A stretch of 5,719 nucleotides of DNA from an uncultured Faecalibacterium sp. (GCA_902463905.1 CABQHF010000138.1:1-5719), one strand, 5' to 3'; positions 1 through 5,681 are shown, counted from the first letter of the stretch. Program-made: numbers and translations. The notes: generated by a model not told the origin, from the letters alone.

Positions 1-1
1 C

Positions 2-436
2 TACGGCAACTACTGGGTGCTGATCTTCTCTTACCCCGAAAACTCTCACACCGATAATTACCGCCAGGAAGTGCTGGATCTGGTCAATGCCGAGCGCGCA
101 AAGTACGGCCTGACCCCGCTGGTGATGGGTGATGCCAAGCTGACCGCCGCTGCTCAGAAGCGTGCCGAAGAGATCGCGACCGTCAACTCTCACACCCGCC
201 CGGACGGCAGCAAGTGCTTCACCGTGCTCAAGGAGTACGGCGTGACCGCAGAACCCACCGGTGAGAACGCCGCCTGGGGCAGCGTCTCCCCGCAGGAGGT
301 CGTGGATGCCTGGATGAACTCCGAAGGCCACCGTGCCAACATCCTGAACCCCGATGCCCGCGTGATGGGCGTTGGCTACTACTACAACAGCAACAGCACC
401 TGGGGCCATCAGTGGATCCAGATCTTCACCAAGTGA
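2..436 (+). CDS. CAP/SCP-domain secreted protein, C-terminal part (5' truncated)
   Basis: The reading frame is open from the first complete codon at base 2 and runs to TGA at 434-436, so the true start lies outside the window. The visible part is one whole CAP (SCP/PR1/YkwD-like) domain. It begins near the helix containing LDLVNAERAKYGL and continues with the family motifs SHTRPDGS (His at 191-193), GENAAWG (Glu at 263-265) and SEGHRANILNP (His at 329-331). It closes with GVGYYY and WIQIF. These His and Glu residues are the usual conserved cleft residues of the fold. Bacterial CAP proteins are normally exported and their activity is poorly defined, so I assign no reaction. The first residues, YGNYWVLIF, resemble the closing strand of another CAP domain, which suggests tandem domains. 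No signal peptide can be seen because the N-terminus is missing. An intrinsic terminator follows 60 bases after the stop, so this gene ends its own transcript. Confidence 0.9.
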   Translation, partial: YGNYWVLIFSYPENSHTDNYRQEVLDLVNAERAKYGLTPLVMGDAKLTAAAQKRAEEIATVNSHTRPDGSKCFTVLKEYGVTAEPTGENAAWGSVSPQEVVDAWMNSEGHRANILNPDARVMGVGYYYNSNSTWGHQWIQIFTK

Positions 437-496
437 TCATCTCCCTTCTTCATAATAAGATATTTTCACCTTTTCTTGAAAGTTGTGTGCGAGGAG

Positions 497-525
497 AGCC
501 CGGCAGCGAAAACTGCCGGGCTTTT
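497..525 (+). terminator. Intrinsic terminator after the CAP gene
   Basis: A perfect 10-bp stem (AGCCCGGCAG at 497-506 with CTGCCGGGCT at 513-522) closes a 6-base loop (CGAAAA) and runs into a short T run at 522-525. It separates the CAP gene from the next promoter, which begins only a few bases later. The T tract is short, but the GC-rich stem is strong. Confidence 0.9.
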
Positions 526-529
526 CGTC

Positions 530-557
530 TTGCAGAAACCCTGATTTATGTTATACT
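530..557 (+). promoter_or_regulatory. Extended -10 promoter for the YigZ-family gene
   Basis: The -10 element is TATACT at 552-557, preceded by TG at 549-550 with one base between, which makes an extended -10 (TGTTATACT). A weak -35-like TTGCAG lies at 530-535 with 16-bp spacing. The predicted start of transcription is about 564, leaving a leader of only about 24 nt. The placement between a terminator and a ribosome site supports it. Confidence 0.75.
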
Positions 558-574
558 TATTCTGAATAACATGC

Positions 575-580
575 AGGAGG
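575..580 (+). promoter_or_regulatory. Ribosome binding site fixing the GTG start of the YigZ-family gene
   Basis: AGGAGG lies 7 bases before GTG at 588. It selects this GTG as the start, and the encoded beginning MEDYRTIRG fits the usual N-terminus of the family. Confidence 0.85.
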
Positions 581-587
581 CAACATC

Positions 588-1208
588 GTGGAGGATTACC
601 GGACCATCCGTGGCACGGCTGCGGGCGAATATGAGGAGAAGAAGAGCCGCTTCATTGCGCAGCTCTCCTTTGCGGACAGCGAGGAGGCGGCCGTGGCGTT
701 CCTGGAACAGGTGCGGGCAGCCAACCGCACCGCACGGCACAACGTGTATGCCTACCGCCTGCGGGAGGGCAACCGCGAGCGCTATTCCGACGACGGCGAA
801 CCGGCCAAGACGGCCGGGACTCCGGCGCTGGAGGTGCTGCAGCACAGCGGCCTGACGGATCTGATCGTGGTGGTCACCCGCTACTTCGGCGGGGTGCTGC
901 TGGGCACCGGCGGGCTGGTGCGCGCCTACACCACCGCCACGGCCCGCGCACTGGAAAACGCTGAGGTGGTCACGGTGCGCAGCGTGGTGGAGCTGAAGAT
1001 CACGGTGGACTATTCGCTTTACGAGCGGGCGTCCCTGCTCATCGACGCGGCAGGGGCAAAGCAGGCTGCCCCGGAGTTCACCGACCGGGTCACCCTGCGC
1101 TGGCAGATGCCGGAACACACCGAAGGCCCCTTACTGGAGCAGCTGCGTGAGCTGACCCGGGGTGGGGCCGAGGCAGAGGTGTCCAAGCCTTTTTACGCAC
1201 CTTTTTAA
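588..1208 (+). CDS. yigZ: YigZ/YvyE family protein (IMPACT domain plus DUF1949)
   Basis: This is a 206-residue protein, the usual length for the family. The N-terminal IMPACT/UPF0029 domain covers about residues 17-122. It carries KKSRFIA (18-24), the RHNVYAYRL stretch (50-58), SDDGEPAKTAG (67-77) and RYFGGVLLGTGGLVRAY (98-114), which are the signature blocks. The C-terminal ferredoxin-like DUF1949 domain covers about 138-193. Eukaryotic IMPACT acts in Gcn2 regulation. The bacterial members have ribosome- or RNA-related roles proposed for them, but no settled reaction, so I assign none. The GTG start is chosen by the AGGAGG at 575-580. The gene has its own promoter and lies between a terminator and the dgt promoter, so it appears to be a single-gene unit that may read through into dgt. 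The stop is TAA. Family assignment is secure and cellular role is not. Confidence 0.95.
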   Translation: MEDYRTIRGTAAGEYEEKKSRFIAQLSFADSEEAAVAFLEQVRAANRTARHNVYAYRLREGNRERYSDDGEPAKTAGTPALEVLQHSGLTDLIVVVTRYFGGVLLGTGGLVRAYTTATARALENAEVVTVRSVVELKITVDYSLYERASLLIDAAGAKQAAPEFTDRVTLRWQMPEHTEGPLLEQLRELTRGGAEAEVSKPFYAPF

Positions 1209-1248
1209 TTAAGGTGACACGGAACTTCCCCCTTCGACAGGGCCGATG

Positions 1249-1257
1249 TGCTATAAT
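1249..1257 (+). promoter_or_regulatory. Extended -10 promoter of the dgt-dnaG-rpoD operon
   Basis: TGCTATAAT is a perfect extended -10: TG, one base, then consensus TATAAT at 1252-1257. No convincing -35 exists at 16-18 bp spacing; the nearest similar hexamer (TTCGAC at 1233) is only 13 bp away. The start of transcription is predicted near 1264, giving a leader of about 74 nt before dgt. It is the only good housekeeping promoter I see for the three-gene operon. Confidence 0.8.
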
Positions 1258-1288
1258 GACCGCAGGCGCGGCGAGTGGGATCGGCTGC

Positions 1289-1305
1289 GCCGGAATTTTT
1301 CCGGC
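1289..1305 (+). other. Small hairpin in the dgt leader
   Basis: GCCGGAA (1289-1295) pairs perfectly with TTCCGGC (1299-1305) around a 3-base loop. It sits in the predicted 5' leader, 18 bases before the Shine-Dalgarno. No T run follows the stem, so it is not an intrinsic terminator. It could stabilise the transcript or hold the ribosome site open, but that is inference. Confidence 0.5.
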
Positions 1306-1323
1306 AGAAAGGGGAGAAAAAAC

Positions 1324-1329
1324 AGGAGG
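1324..1329 (+). promoter_or_regulatory. Ribosome binding site deciding the dgt start
   Basis: AGGAGG stands 8 bases before ATG at 1338. The frame is open further upstream (to a GTG at 1275), but that extension runs through the leader hairpin and this Shine-Dalgarno, and its residues do not look like the family. ATG 1338 is therefore preferred. Confidence 0.85.
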
Positions 1330-1337
1330 GAACCAGC

Positions 1338-2336
1338 ATGGATGTGCGCCAGAGAACCGAAGAGATCGAACACCTGACCTTTGCGCCGTGGGCCACATTC
1401 AGCGACGCCAGCCGCGGCCGTGCCGTGCCGGAGCCGCAGGATCCGCTGCGCCCGGTGTTTCAGCGTGACCGCGACCGGGTGCTGCACTGCAAGGCGTTCC
1501 GCCGCCTGAAGCAAAAGACCCAGGTATTCCTGTCCCCGGAAGGGGACCTGTACCGCACCCGGCTGACCCATACGCTGGAGGTGTCGCAGATCGCCCGCAC
1601 CATTGCCCGCGCCCTGCGCCTGAACGAGGACCTGACCGAGGCCATCAGCCTGGCCCATGACCTGGGCCACACGCCCTTTGGCCACGCCGGAGAACGGGCG
1701 CTCAACCAGCTCTGCCCGGGCGGGTTCAAGCATTATGTGCAGAGCCTGCGGGTGGTGGACAAGCTGGAAAAAGAGGGCAGGGGCCTCAACCTGAGCTGGG
1801 AAGTGCGCAACGGTATCGTGACCCACACCAAAGGCACCTGGGCTGCCACCCCGGAAGGGCGCATCGTACGCATGGCAGACCAGATTGCCTACGTCAACCA
1901 CGACATCGAGGACGCCGTGCGCGCCGGTGTGCTGGATCCGGCCATCCTGCCAAAGGACTGCACGGCGGTACTGGGCACCACCAAATCCGCCCGCATCACT
2001 GCCATGATCAACAGCATCCTGCGTAACAGCGATGGGGATGTGAAGGTGGGCGCGGAGGAGAACGAGGCCTTTCTGGCTCTGCGGGATTTCATGTACGCCA
2101 CCGTCTATGTGGACAAGACCGCAAAGCAGGAGGAACAGAAGGTGGACAAGGTGATCGGGGAGCTGTATGAATACTACCTGAACCACATCGACCGGATGTC
2201 CAATTTCTATGTGCAGCTAGCGTATCAGGAGGGCAGGGACCGCGCTGTGACCGACTATATCAGCGGCATGAGCGACGAGTTTGCCATCCGCACCTTTGAG
2301 CAGCTTTTTGTGCCGCAGAAGTGGCATGTTCTATAA
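1338..2336 (+). CDS. dgt: dGTPase-like deoxynucleotide triphosphohydrolase (HD domain)
   Basis: This is a 332-residue cytoplasmic enzyme of the Dgt family, which hydrolyses dNTPs (classically dGTP) to the nucleoside and triphosphate and so shapes the dNTP pool. The HD metal site is complete: H78 (in RLTHTLEV), H107 and D108 (in LAHDLGHTPFGH) and D181 (in MADQIAYVNHD), with H111 and H116 as further conserved active-site histidines. FRRLKQKTQVF at 54-64 is the family's N-terminal block. The segment from about 215 to 310 is the phosphohydrolase-associated helical region. The length fits the short Clostridia/Bacillus-type members, not the roughly 500-residue enterobacterial Dgt. Substrate range cannot be read from sequence. 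It is the first gene of the operon, with dnaG 24 bases downstream and no terminator between, so co-transcription is likely. Confidence 0.95.
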   Translation: MDVRQRTEEIEHLTFAPWATFSDASRGRAVPEPQDPLRPVFQRDRDRVLHCKAFRRLKQKTQVFLSPEGDLYRTRLTHTLEVSQIARTIARALRLNEDLTEAISLAHDLGHTPFGHAGERALNQLCPGGFKHYVQSLRVVDKLEKEGRGLNLSWEVRNGIVTHTKGTWAATPEGRIVRMADQIAYVNHDIEDAVRAGVLDPAILPKDCTAVLGTTKSARITAMINSILRNSDGDVKVGAEENEAFLALRDFMYATVYVDKTAKQEEQKVDKVIGELYEYYLNHIDRMSNFYVQLAYQEGRDRAVTDYISGMSDEFAIRTFEQLFVPQKWHVL

Positions 2337-2360
2337 ACCGGAAAGGTCGTTTGAAAATCC

Positions 2361-4136
2361 ATGATCCCACACGAATACATCGAGGAGCTGACCCGCCGTA
2401 CCGACATCGTGGAGCTGGTGGGCAGCTATGTGCAGCTCAAGCGCAAGGGGCGGCTGTATGGCGGGCTGTGCCCCTTCCACAGTGAGAAGTCGCCTTCCTT
2501 CTATGTCTACCCGGACACCCAGAGCTTTTACTGCTTTGGCTGCGGGGCCGGTGGCGATGCCATCACCTTTGCCAAAAAGATCAACAGCATCGACTACCCG
2601 GAGGCCGTCAAAATGCTGGCAGCCCGTGCCGGGATGCCGGAGCCCCAGGAGGACGACAAGACCGGCCGGATGCGCAGCCGCATCCTGTCCATGAACAAGG
2701 AGGCGGCCCGGTTTTTCCATGCCTGCCTCAACTCCACCGTGGAGGAGGCCCGGCAGGCCCGGGCCTACTGGCGTCGGCGCGGGCTGGACGACAAGACCAT
2801 CGTGCGGTTCGGCCTGGGCTATGCGCCCAACGACGGGCAGGCCCTGTACCAGTTCCTGCGCGACAAAGGCTACAACCAGCAGGAGTTGGATGCCAGCGGT
2901 CTGTTCAAGCGCAGCCAGTCCGGGCGGATCTACTGCCTGTTCTGGAAGCGTGTCATGACCCCCATCTTTGATCTGCGGGGCAACATCATTGCCTTTGGCG
3001 GCCGCGTTTTAGACGACTCCAAACCTAAGTATGTCAACAGCCCGGAAACCCTGGTCTACCACAAGTCGGACACGGTGTTCGCGCTGCAAATCGCCAAACG
3101 CAGTGCGTCCCGGCGGTTCGTGCTGTGTGAGGGCTACATGGACGTCATCAGCATGCAGCAGGCCGGTATCGACACGGCGGTGTGCGCCTGCGGCACGGCC
3201 CTGACCCCGGATCAGGTGCGGCTCATCAGTGAGTATGCGGATGAGGTCATCCTGAGTTACGATTCGGATGAGGCCGGCCAGAAGGCCACCCTGCGTTCGC
3301 TGGAACTGTTCCGCAACAGTCCGGTCAAGGTGGGTGTGCTGCAGATCCCCGGTGCCAAGGACCCGGATGAGTACATCAAAAAGTATGGTGCCGAGCGCTT
3401 CAAGGCACTGCTGGACGGCGTGGGTAATGCACTGGACTTCCGTCTGGGGCGGCTGCGCAGCCAGTATGATCTTTCCCAGGACGCCCAGCGGCTGGAATAT
3501 GTCAAGCAGGCGGTGGATCTGCTGGCCGAGCGTTCCAGCCCCACGGAGCAGGAAGTGTATGCCGGCCGTCTGGCAGAGGAAACGAACATCTCCAAGACCG
3601 CCATCATGACCCAGCTGGAAACAGCGGTGAAAAAGGTGGGCAGCAAGCGCCGCTATGAAAAGAAGAAGGCAGTGCTGCAGTCTGGTGAGATGAACCAGAT
3701 CAAGGTGCCCTATACGGTGGGCGGCAGCCAGGCGCTGGGTATTGTCAGCGCACAGCAGCGCCTGCTGGCAGCTATCCTGCGGGAGCCGCAGTATCTGAAC
3801 CTGGTCGAGGATCAGCTGACGGCAGAGCAGTTCATCCAGCCCCAGCAGAAGGAGTTGTACGAAGCCATGCTGCACTGCCGGGAGCAGGGCATTGAGATCA
3901 GCCTGACCACGCTGCACGCTTTTGTCGGGGAGGAAGCCCTGAATGAACTGAGCCATCTTGCGGCACAATACAGCGATGTGAACTGCACGCCGGATGATAT
4001 CCGGCTGTATCTGGACCGCATTGCCCGCGGTATGCCCATGGCAGGCAAGGCGGCCAATATGTCAAATGAGGAACTGAGCAGCTATTTCCAGTCGATGCGT
4101 GAAAAAAAGCAGGGGACTGTGCGCGAAGAAGAATAA
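2361..4136 (+). CDS. dnaG: DNA primase DnaG
   Basis: This 591-residue primase makes the RNA primers for leading- and lagging-strand synthesis at the replication fork. The N-terminal CHC2 zinc-binding domain has C37, H40, C58 and C61 (CPFH ... CFGC). The catalytic core shows the RNA polymerase basic motif region (RIYCLFWKRVMTPIFD, 189-204, then FGGRVL), followed by the TOPRIM fold with E257 in CEGYMDVI and D301/D303 in DSDEAG, the metal-binding acidic residues. The last 140 or so residues form the helical DnaB-helicase-binding domain, poorly conserved as usual. The start is fixed by an in-frame TGA at 2352-2354, three codons before ATG 2361, and by the family-typical MIPHEYIEELTRRTDIVELV. The Shine-Dalgarno is weak and distant (GAAAGG at 2341-2346, 14 bases away), so translation may depend partly on coupling with dgt. 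rpoD follows after 49 bases. Confidence 0.98.
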   Translation: MIPHEYIEELTRRTDIVELVGSYVQLKRKGRLYGGLCPFHSEKSPSFYVYPDTQSFYCFGCGAGGDAITFAKKINSIDYPEAVKMLAARAGMPEPQEDDKTGRMRSRILSMNKEAARFFHACLNSTVEEARQARAYWRRRGLDDKTIVRFGLGYAPNDGQALYQFLRDKGYNQQELDASGLFKRSQSGRIYCLFWKRVMTPIFDLRGNIIAFGGRVLDDSKPKYVNSPETLVYHKSDTVFALQIAKRSASRRFVLCEGYMDVISMQQAGIDTAVCACGTALTPDQVRLISEYADEVILSYDSDEAGQKATLRSLELFRNSPVKVGVLQIPGAKDPDEYIKKYGAERFKALLDGVGNALDFRLGRLRSQYDLSQDAQRLEYVKQAVDLLAERSSPTEQEVYAGRLAEETNISKTAIMTQLETAVKKVGSKRRYEKKKAVLQSGEMNQIKVPYTVGGSQALGIVSAQQRLLAAILREPQYLNLVEDQLTAEQFIQPQQKELYEAMLHCREQGIEISLTTLHAFVGEEALNELSHLAAQYSDVNCTPDDIRLYLDRIARGMPMAGKAANMSNEELSSYFQSMREKKQGTVREEE

Positions 4137-4170
4137 GGCCCGCTTTCCCCTCCGGCTGGAGCAGGAGAGG

Positions 4171-4177
4171 AAAGGAG
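4171..4177 (+). promoter_or_regulatory. Ribosome binding site deciding the rpoD start
   Basis: AAAGGAG lies 8 bases before ATG 4186. The rpoD frame is open back to a GTG at 4099 inside dnaG, but the 29 extra residues are basic, lie partly over dnaG and this ribosome site, and do not match region 1.1. ATG 4186 is the better start. Confidence 0.85.
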
Positions 4178-4185
4178 CAGGAATC

Positions 4186-5268
4186 ATGCAGAAATTGTCG
4201 CAGACCGAAGAACTGGCCCGAACGCTGGCGGCACACGCCCGGCGCAAGACCCTGACACCGAATCAGATCAGCCGCGCCATGGACGAGGCGGACTACGATG
4301 TGGCCCATTTGGATGAATTGTATGAGGCGCTGGAAGCCCGCGGTGTGCGCATCGCCGAGGAGGAAGAGGAGGAACTTCCGCCGCTGGACGAGACGCAGAT
4401 CGGCAGGCTGGAGCACGAACTTTCCGCCGAGGGCGTGGCACTGGATGACCCGGTGCGGGCGTATCTGAAGGAGATCGGCCGGGTGCCGTTGCTCACGGCT
4501 CAGCAGGAGGCGGATCTTGCCCGTGCCGCACAGGCCGGGGACGCCGACGCCCGCCGCGCCCTGAGCGAAGCGAACCTGCGGCTGGTGGTATCGGTGGCCA
4601 AGCGCTATGCCGGGCGGGGCTTGCCGTTCCTGGATCTGATCCAGGAGGGCAATTTGGGCCTGATGAAGGCGGCGGAAAAGTTTGAGCCGGAGCGCGGCTT
4701 CAAGTTCTCCACCTACGCCACCTGGTGGATCCGGCAGTCCATCACCCGAGCCATTGCGGATCAGGGCCGCACCATCCGCATCCCGGTGCATCTGGTGGAG
4801 AACATCAACCGGGTCAAAAAGACGGCGGGGGAGCTGCTGCGCAAAAACGGCCGGGAGCCCACGGTGGAGGAGATCGCCGTGCAGCTGGATCTGGAACCGG
4901 ACAAGGTGCGGGAGCTGCTGCAGCTGGCGCAGGATCCCATCAGCCTGGAAACGCCGGTGGGCGAGGAAGAGGATGCCCATCTGGAGGATTTCATCCAGGA
5001 CGAGGAAGCGGGCGTCCCGGCGGACGAAGCCGGGCGGCAGCTGCTGCGCCGGGAGCTGATGAACGTGCTCAAGAGCCTGACCCCGCGGGAAGAGCGGGTG
5101 ATCACCCTGCGTTTCGGGCTGGAGGACGGGCGCTCCCGGACCCTGGAGGAGCTGGGCCGGGAGTTCAACGTGACCAGAGAGCGGGTGCGACAGATCGAAG
5201 CCAAGGCCCTGCGCAAGCTGCGGCACCCCAGCCGCGCCAAGCGCCTGCGGGATTATCTGGACGAGTGA
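4186..5268 (+). CDS. rpoD: Primary sigma factor RpoD (SigA)
   Basis: This 360-residue housekeeping sigma factor directs RNA polymerase to most promoters. It contains region 1.1 (about 1-56), an acidic linker with six consecutive glutamates (58-63), region 1.2 (DDPVRAYLKEIGRVPLL, 87-103), regions 2.1-2.4 (about 128-200) and region 3 (about 201-280). Region 4 (about 295-358) ends with the helix-turn-helix TLEELGREFNVTRERVRQIE. The -10-reading residues Q184 and T187 match E. coli Q437 and T440. H202 and E205 match H455 and E458, which read the extended -10 TG. The large non-conserved insertion of E. coli sigma-70 between regions 1.2 and 2 is absent, as in Gram-positive SigA. Region 1.1 plus the full set of DNA-contacting residues makes this the primary, not an alternative, sigma factor. 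It is the last gene of the operon and ends 8 bases before the terminator stem. Confidence 0.98.
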   Translation: MQKLSQTEELARTLAAHARRKTLTPNQISRAMDEADYDVAHLDELYEALEARGVRIAEEEEEELPPLDETQIGRLEHELSAEGVALDDPVRAYLKEIGRVPLLTAQQEADLARAAQAGDADARRALSEANLRLVVSVAKRYAGRGLPFLDLIQEGNLGLMKAAEKFEPERGFKFSTYATWWIRQSITRAIADQGRTIRIPVHLVENINRVKKTAGELLRKNGREPTVEEIAVQLDLEPDKVRELLQLAQDPISLETPVGEEEDAHLEDFIQDEEAGVPADEAGRQLLRRELMNVLKSLTPREERVITLRFGLEDGRSRTLEELGREFNVTRERVRQIEAKALRKLRHPSRAKRLRDYLDE

Positions 5269-5276
5269 GCAAAGCG

Positions 5277-5304
5277 GAGAGCGGCAGAGGCTGCTCTCTT
5301 TTTT
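5277..5304 (+). terminator. Intrinsic terminator of the dgt-dnaG-rpoD operon
   Basis: A 9-bp stem (5277-5285 with 5290-5298, one G-T pair) closes a 4-base AGAG loop and is followed directly by six T residues at 5299-5304. It begins 8 bases after the rpoD stop. It is a textbook factor-independent terminator and marks the end of the operon. Confidence 0.95.
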
Positions 5305-5474
5305 GCTGCCCGGGGCACAAGAGGCAACATTGACAAAATGCACAAGGCTGTTTTGGTGTGGAACGTGCAAAATAAAAATATCAACCCCTAAAACACGAAA
5401 AGCTGACACGCTGCCGGGTGTGCGGAATATGACCGCAAAATTGGAAAAAATGCACGGAAATCGTGAAAAATGGC
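5305..5474 (+). other. Non-coding spacer between the operon terminator and the next promoter
   Basis: I see no gene here on either strand. The spacer is richer in A+T than the flanking genes. It contains an isolated TTGACA at 5330-5335 with no -10 at a usable distance. A weak 5-bp inverted repeat (TGCGG at 5421-5425, CCGCA at 5433-5437) is present. A-tracts at 5437-5440, 5445-5450, 5458-5460 and 5466-5470 lead up to the promoter and could act as an UP element or bend the DNA. Confidence 0.6.
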
Positions 5475-5503
5475 TTGACAACAGGACTTTCAGGGTGTAT
5501 ACT
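5475..5503 (+). promoter_or_regulatory. Near-consensus sigma-A promoter for the downstream gene
   Basis: A perfect -35 (TTGACA, 5475-5480) and a five-of-six -10 (TATACT, 5498-5503) are separated by the ideal 17 bp. Transcription should begin near 5510, leaving a leader of about 190 nt before ATG 5699. It is the strongest promoter by sequence in the window and the only one with a full -35. Confidence 0.88.
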
Positions 5504-5531
5504 GCATTAGTATCACATAATGGACTAATGC
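5504..5531. repeat. Perfect inverted repeat over the transcription start (possible operator)
   Basis: GCATTAGT (5504-5511) and ACTAATGC (5524-5531) form a perfect 8-bp inverted repeat with a 12-base spacer, starting directly after the -10. The predicted start (about 5510) falls inside the left arm, so the RNA would lack most of that arm. This favours a DNA operator over an RNA hairpin. The sequence does not match CIRCE or another operator I know. Confidence 0.55.
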
Positions 5532-5541
5532 GCCTAAAAAA

Positions 5542-5666
5542 GGGACGTGTCGGGGCCGGCCGAGTGGGTCGGACCGCAAAGTTTGTGAAAAGCGCCGAAA
5601 CGTTCCTTCCGACGCGGGTCGAATTATGTGTGTCTGCTCAAATTTGACCCGTGTATACGACATCCC
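5542..5666 (+). promoter_or_regulatory. Predicted structured 5' leader (three-way junction), possible cis-regulatory RNA
   Basis: Three nested helices can be drawn. P1 joins 5542-5545 and 5548-5552 with 5658-5666 (9 bp, 2-base bulge). P2 joins 5554-5561 with 5567-5575 (8 bp, one bulged A, one G-U, 5-base loop). P3 joins 5612-5625 with 5641-5654 (14 bp, two G-U, 15-base loop). The junction 5576-5611 is unpaired and contains UUCCUU (5603-5608), which can pair with the Shine-Dalgarno AAGGAG at 5682-5687. No T run follows, so any control would be on translation or stability. It matches no riboswitch family that I recognise. The helices are hand-drawn, without energy or conservation data. Confidence 0.45.
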
Positions 5667-5681
5667 GTAGAGTATAAAAGT

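Noticed and set aside
1198..1216. Inverted repeat CACCTT/AAGGTG over the yigZ stop codon as a terminator
   Set aside because: The stem is only 6 bp with a 7-base loop, and no T run follows it; the T residues are inside the loop. It may weakly affect read-through but does not qualify as an intrinsic terminator.
4099..4185. Upstream extension of rpoD to GTG 4099, overlapping dnaG
   Set aside because: The extra 29 residues do not resemble sigma region 1.1 and would include the good Shine-Dalgarno at 4171-4177 as coding sequence. ATG 4186 gives a family-typical N-terminus.
5330..5335. A TTGACA that could be a -35 element
   Set aside because: No -10-like hexamer lies 15-19 bp downstream (the sequence there is TTTTGGTGTG), so it is an isolated match.
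3898..5481. Long minus-strand open frame (527 codons) opposite dnaG and rpoD
   Set aside because: It is a shadow of GC-rich coding sequence on the + strand; it has low-complexity His/Leu/Gln-rich composition, no ribosome site and no domain. The other minus-strand frames opposite yigZ, dgt and dnaG are rejected for the same reason.
5564..5580. T-box-like sequence (GGGTCGGACCGC resembles GGGTGGNACCGC)
   Set aside because: There is one mismatch to the core, and it falls in the UGGN that must pair with the tRNA end. Only about 55 nt lie between the predicted transcription start and this motif, too little for a T-box Stem I with specifier loop, and no terminator follows. The bases are better explained by helix P2.
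5303..5647. 114-codon open frame beginning with TTG in the rpoD terminator
   Set aside because: It starts in the terminator T run, has no ribosome site, crosses the near-consensus promoter and the inverted repeat, and encodes no recognisable domain. Only its last 39 codons could lie on a transcript from 5510, and these are listed as a separate weak finding.
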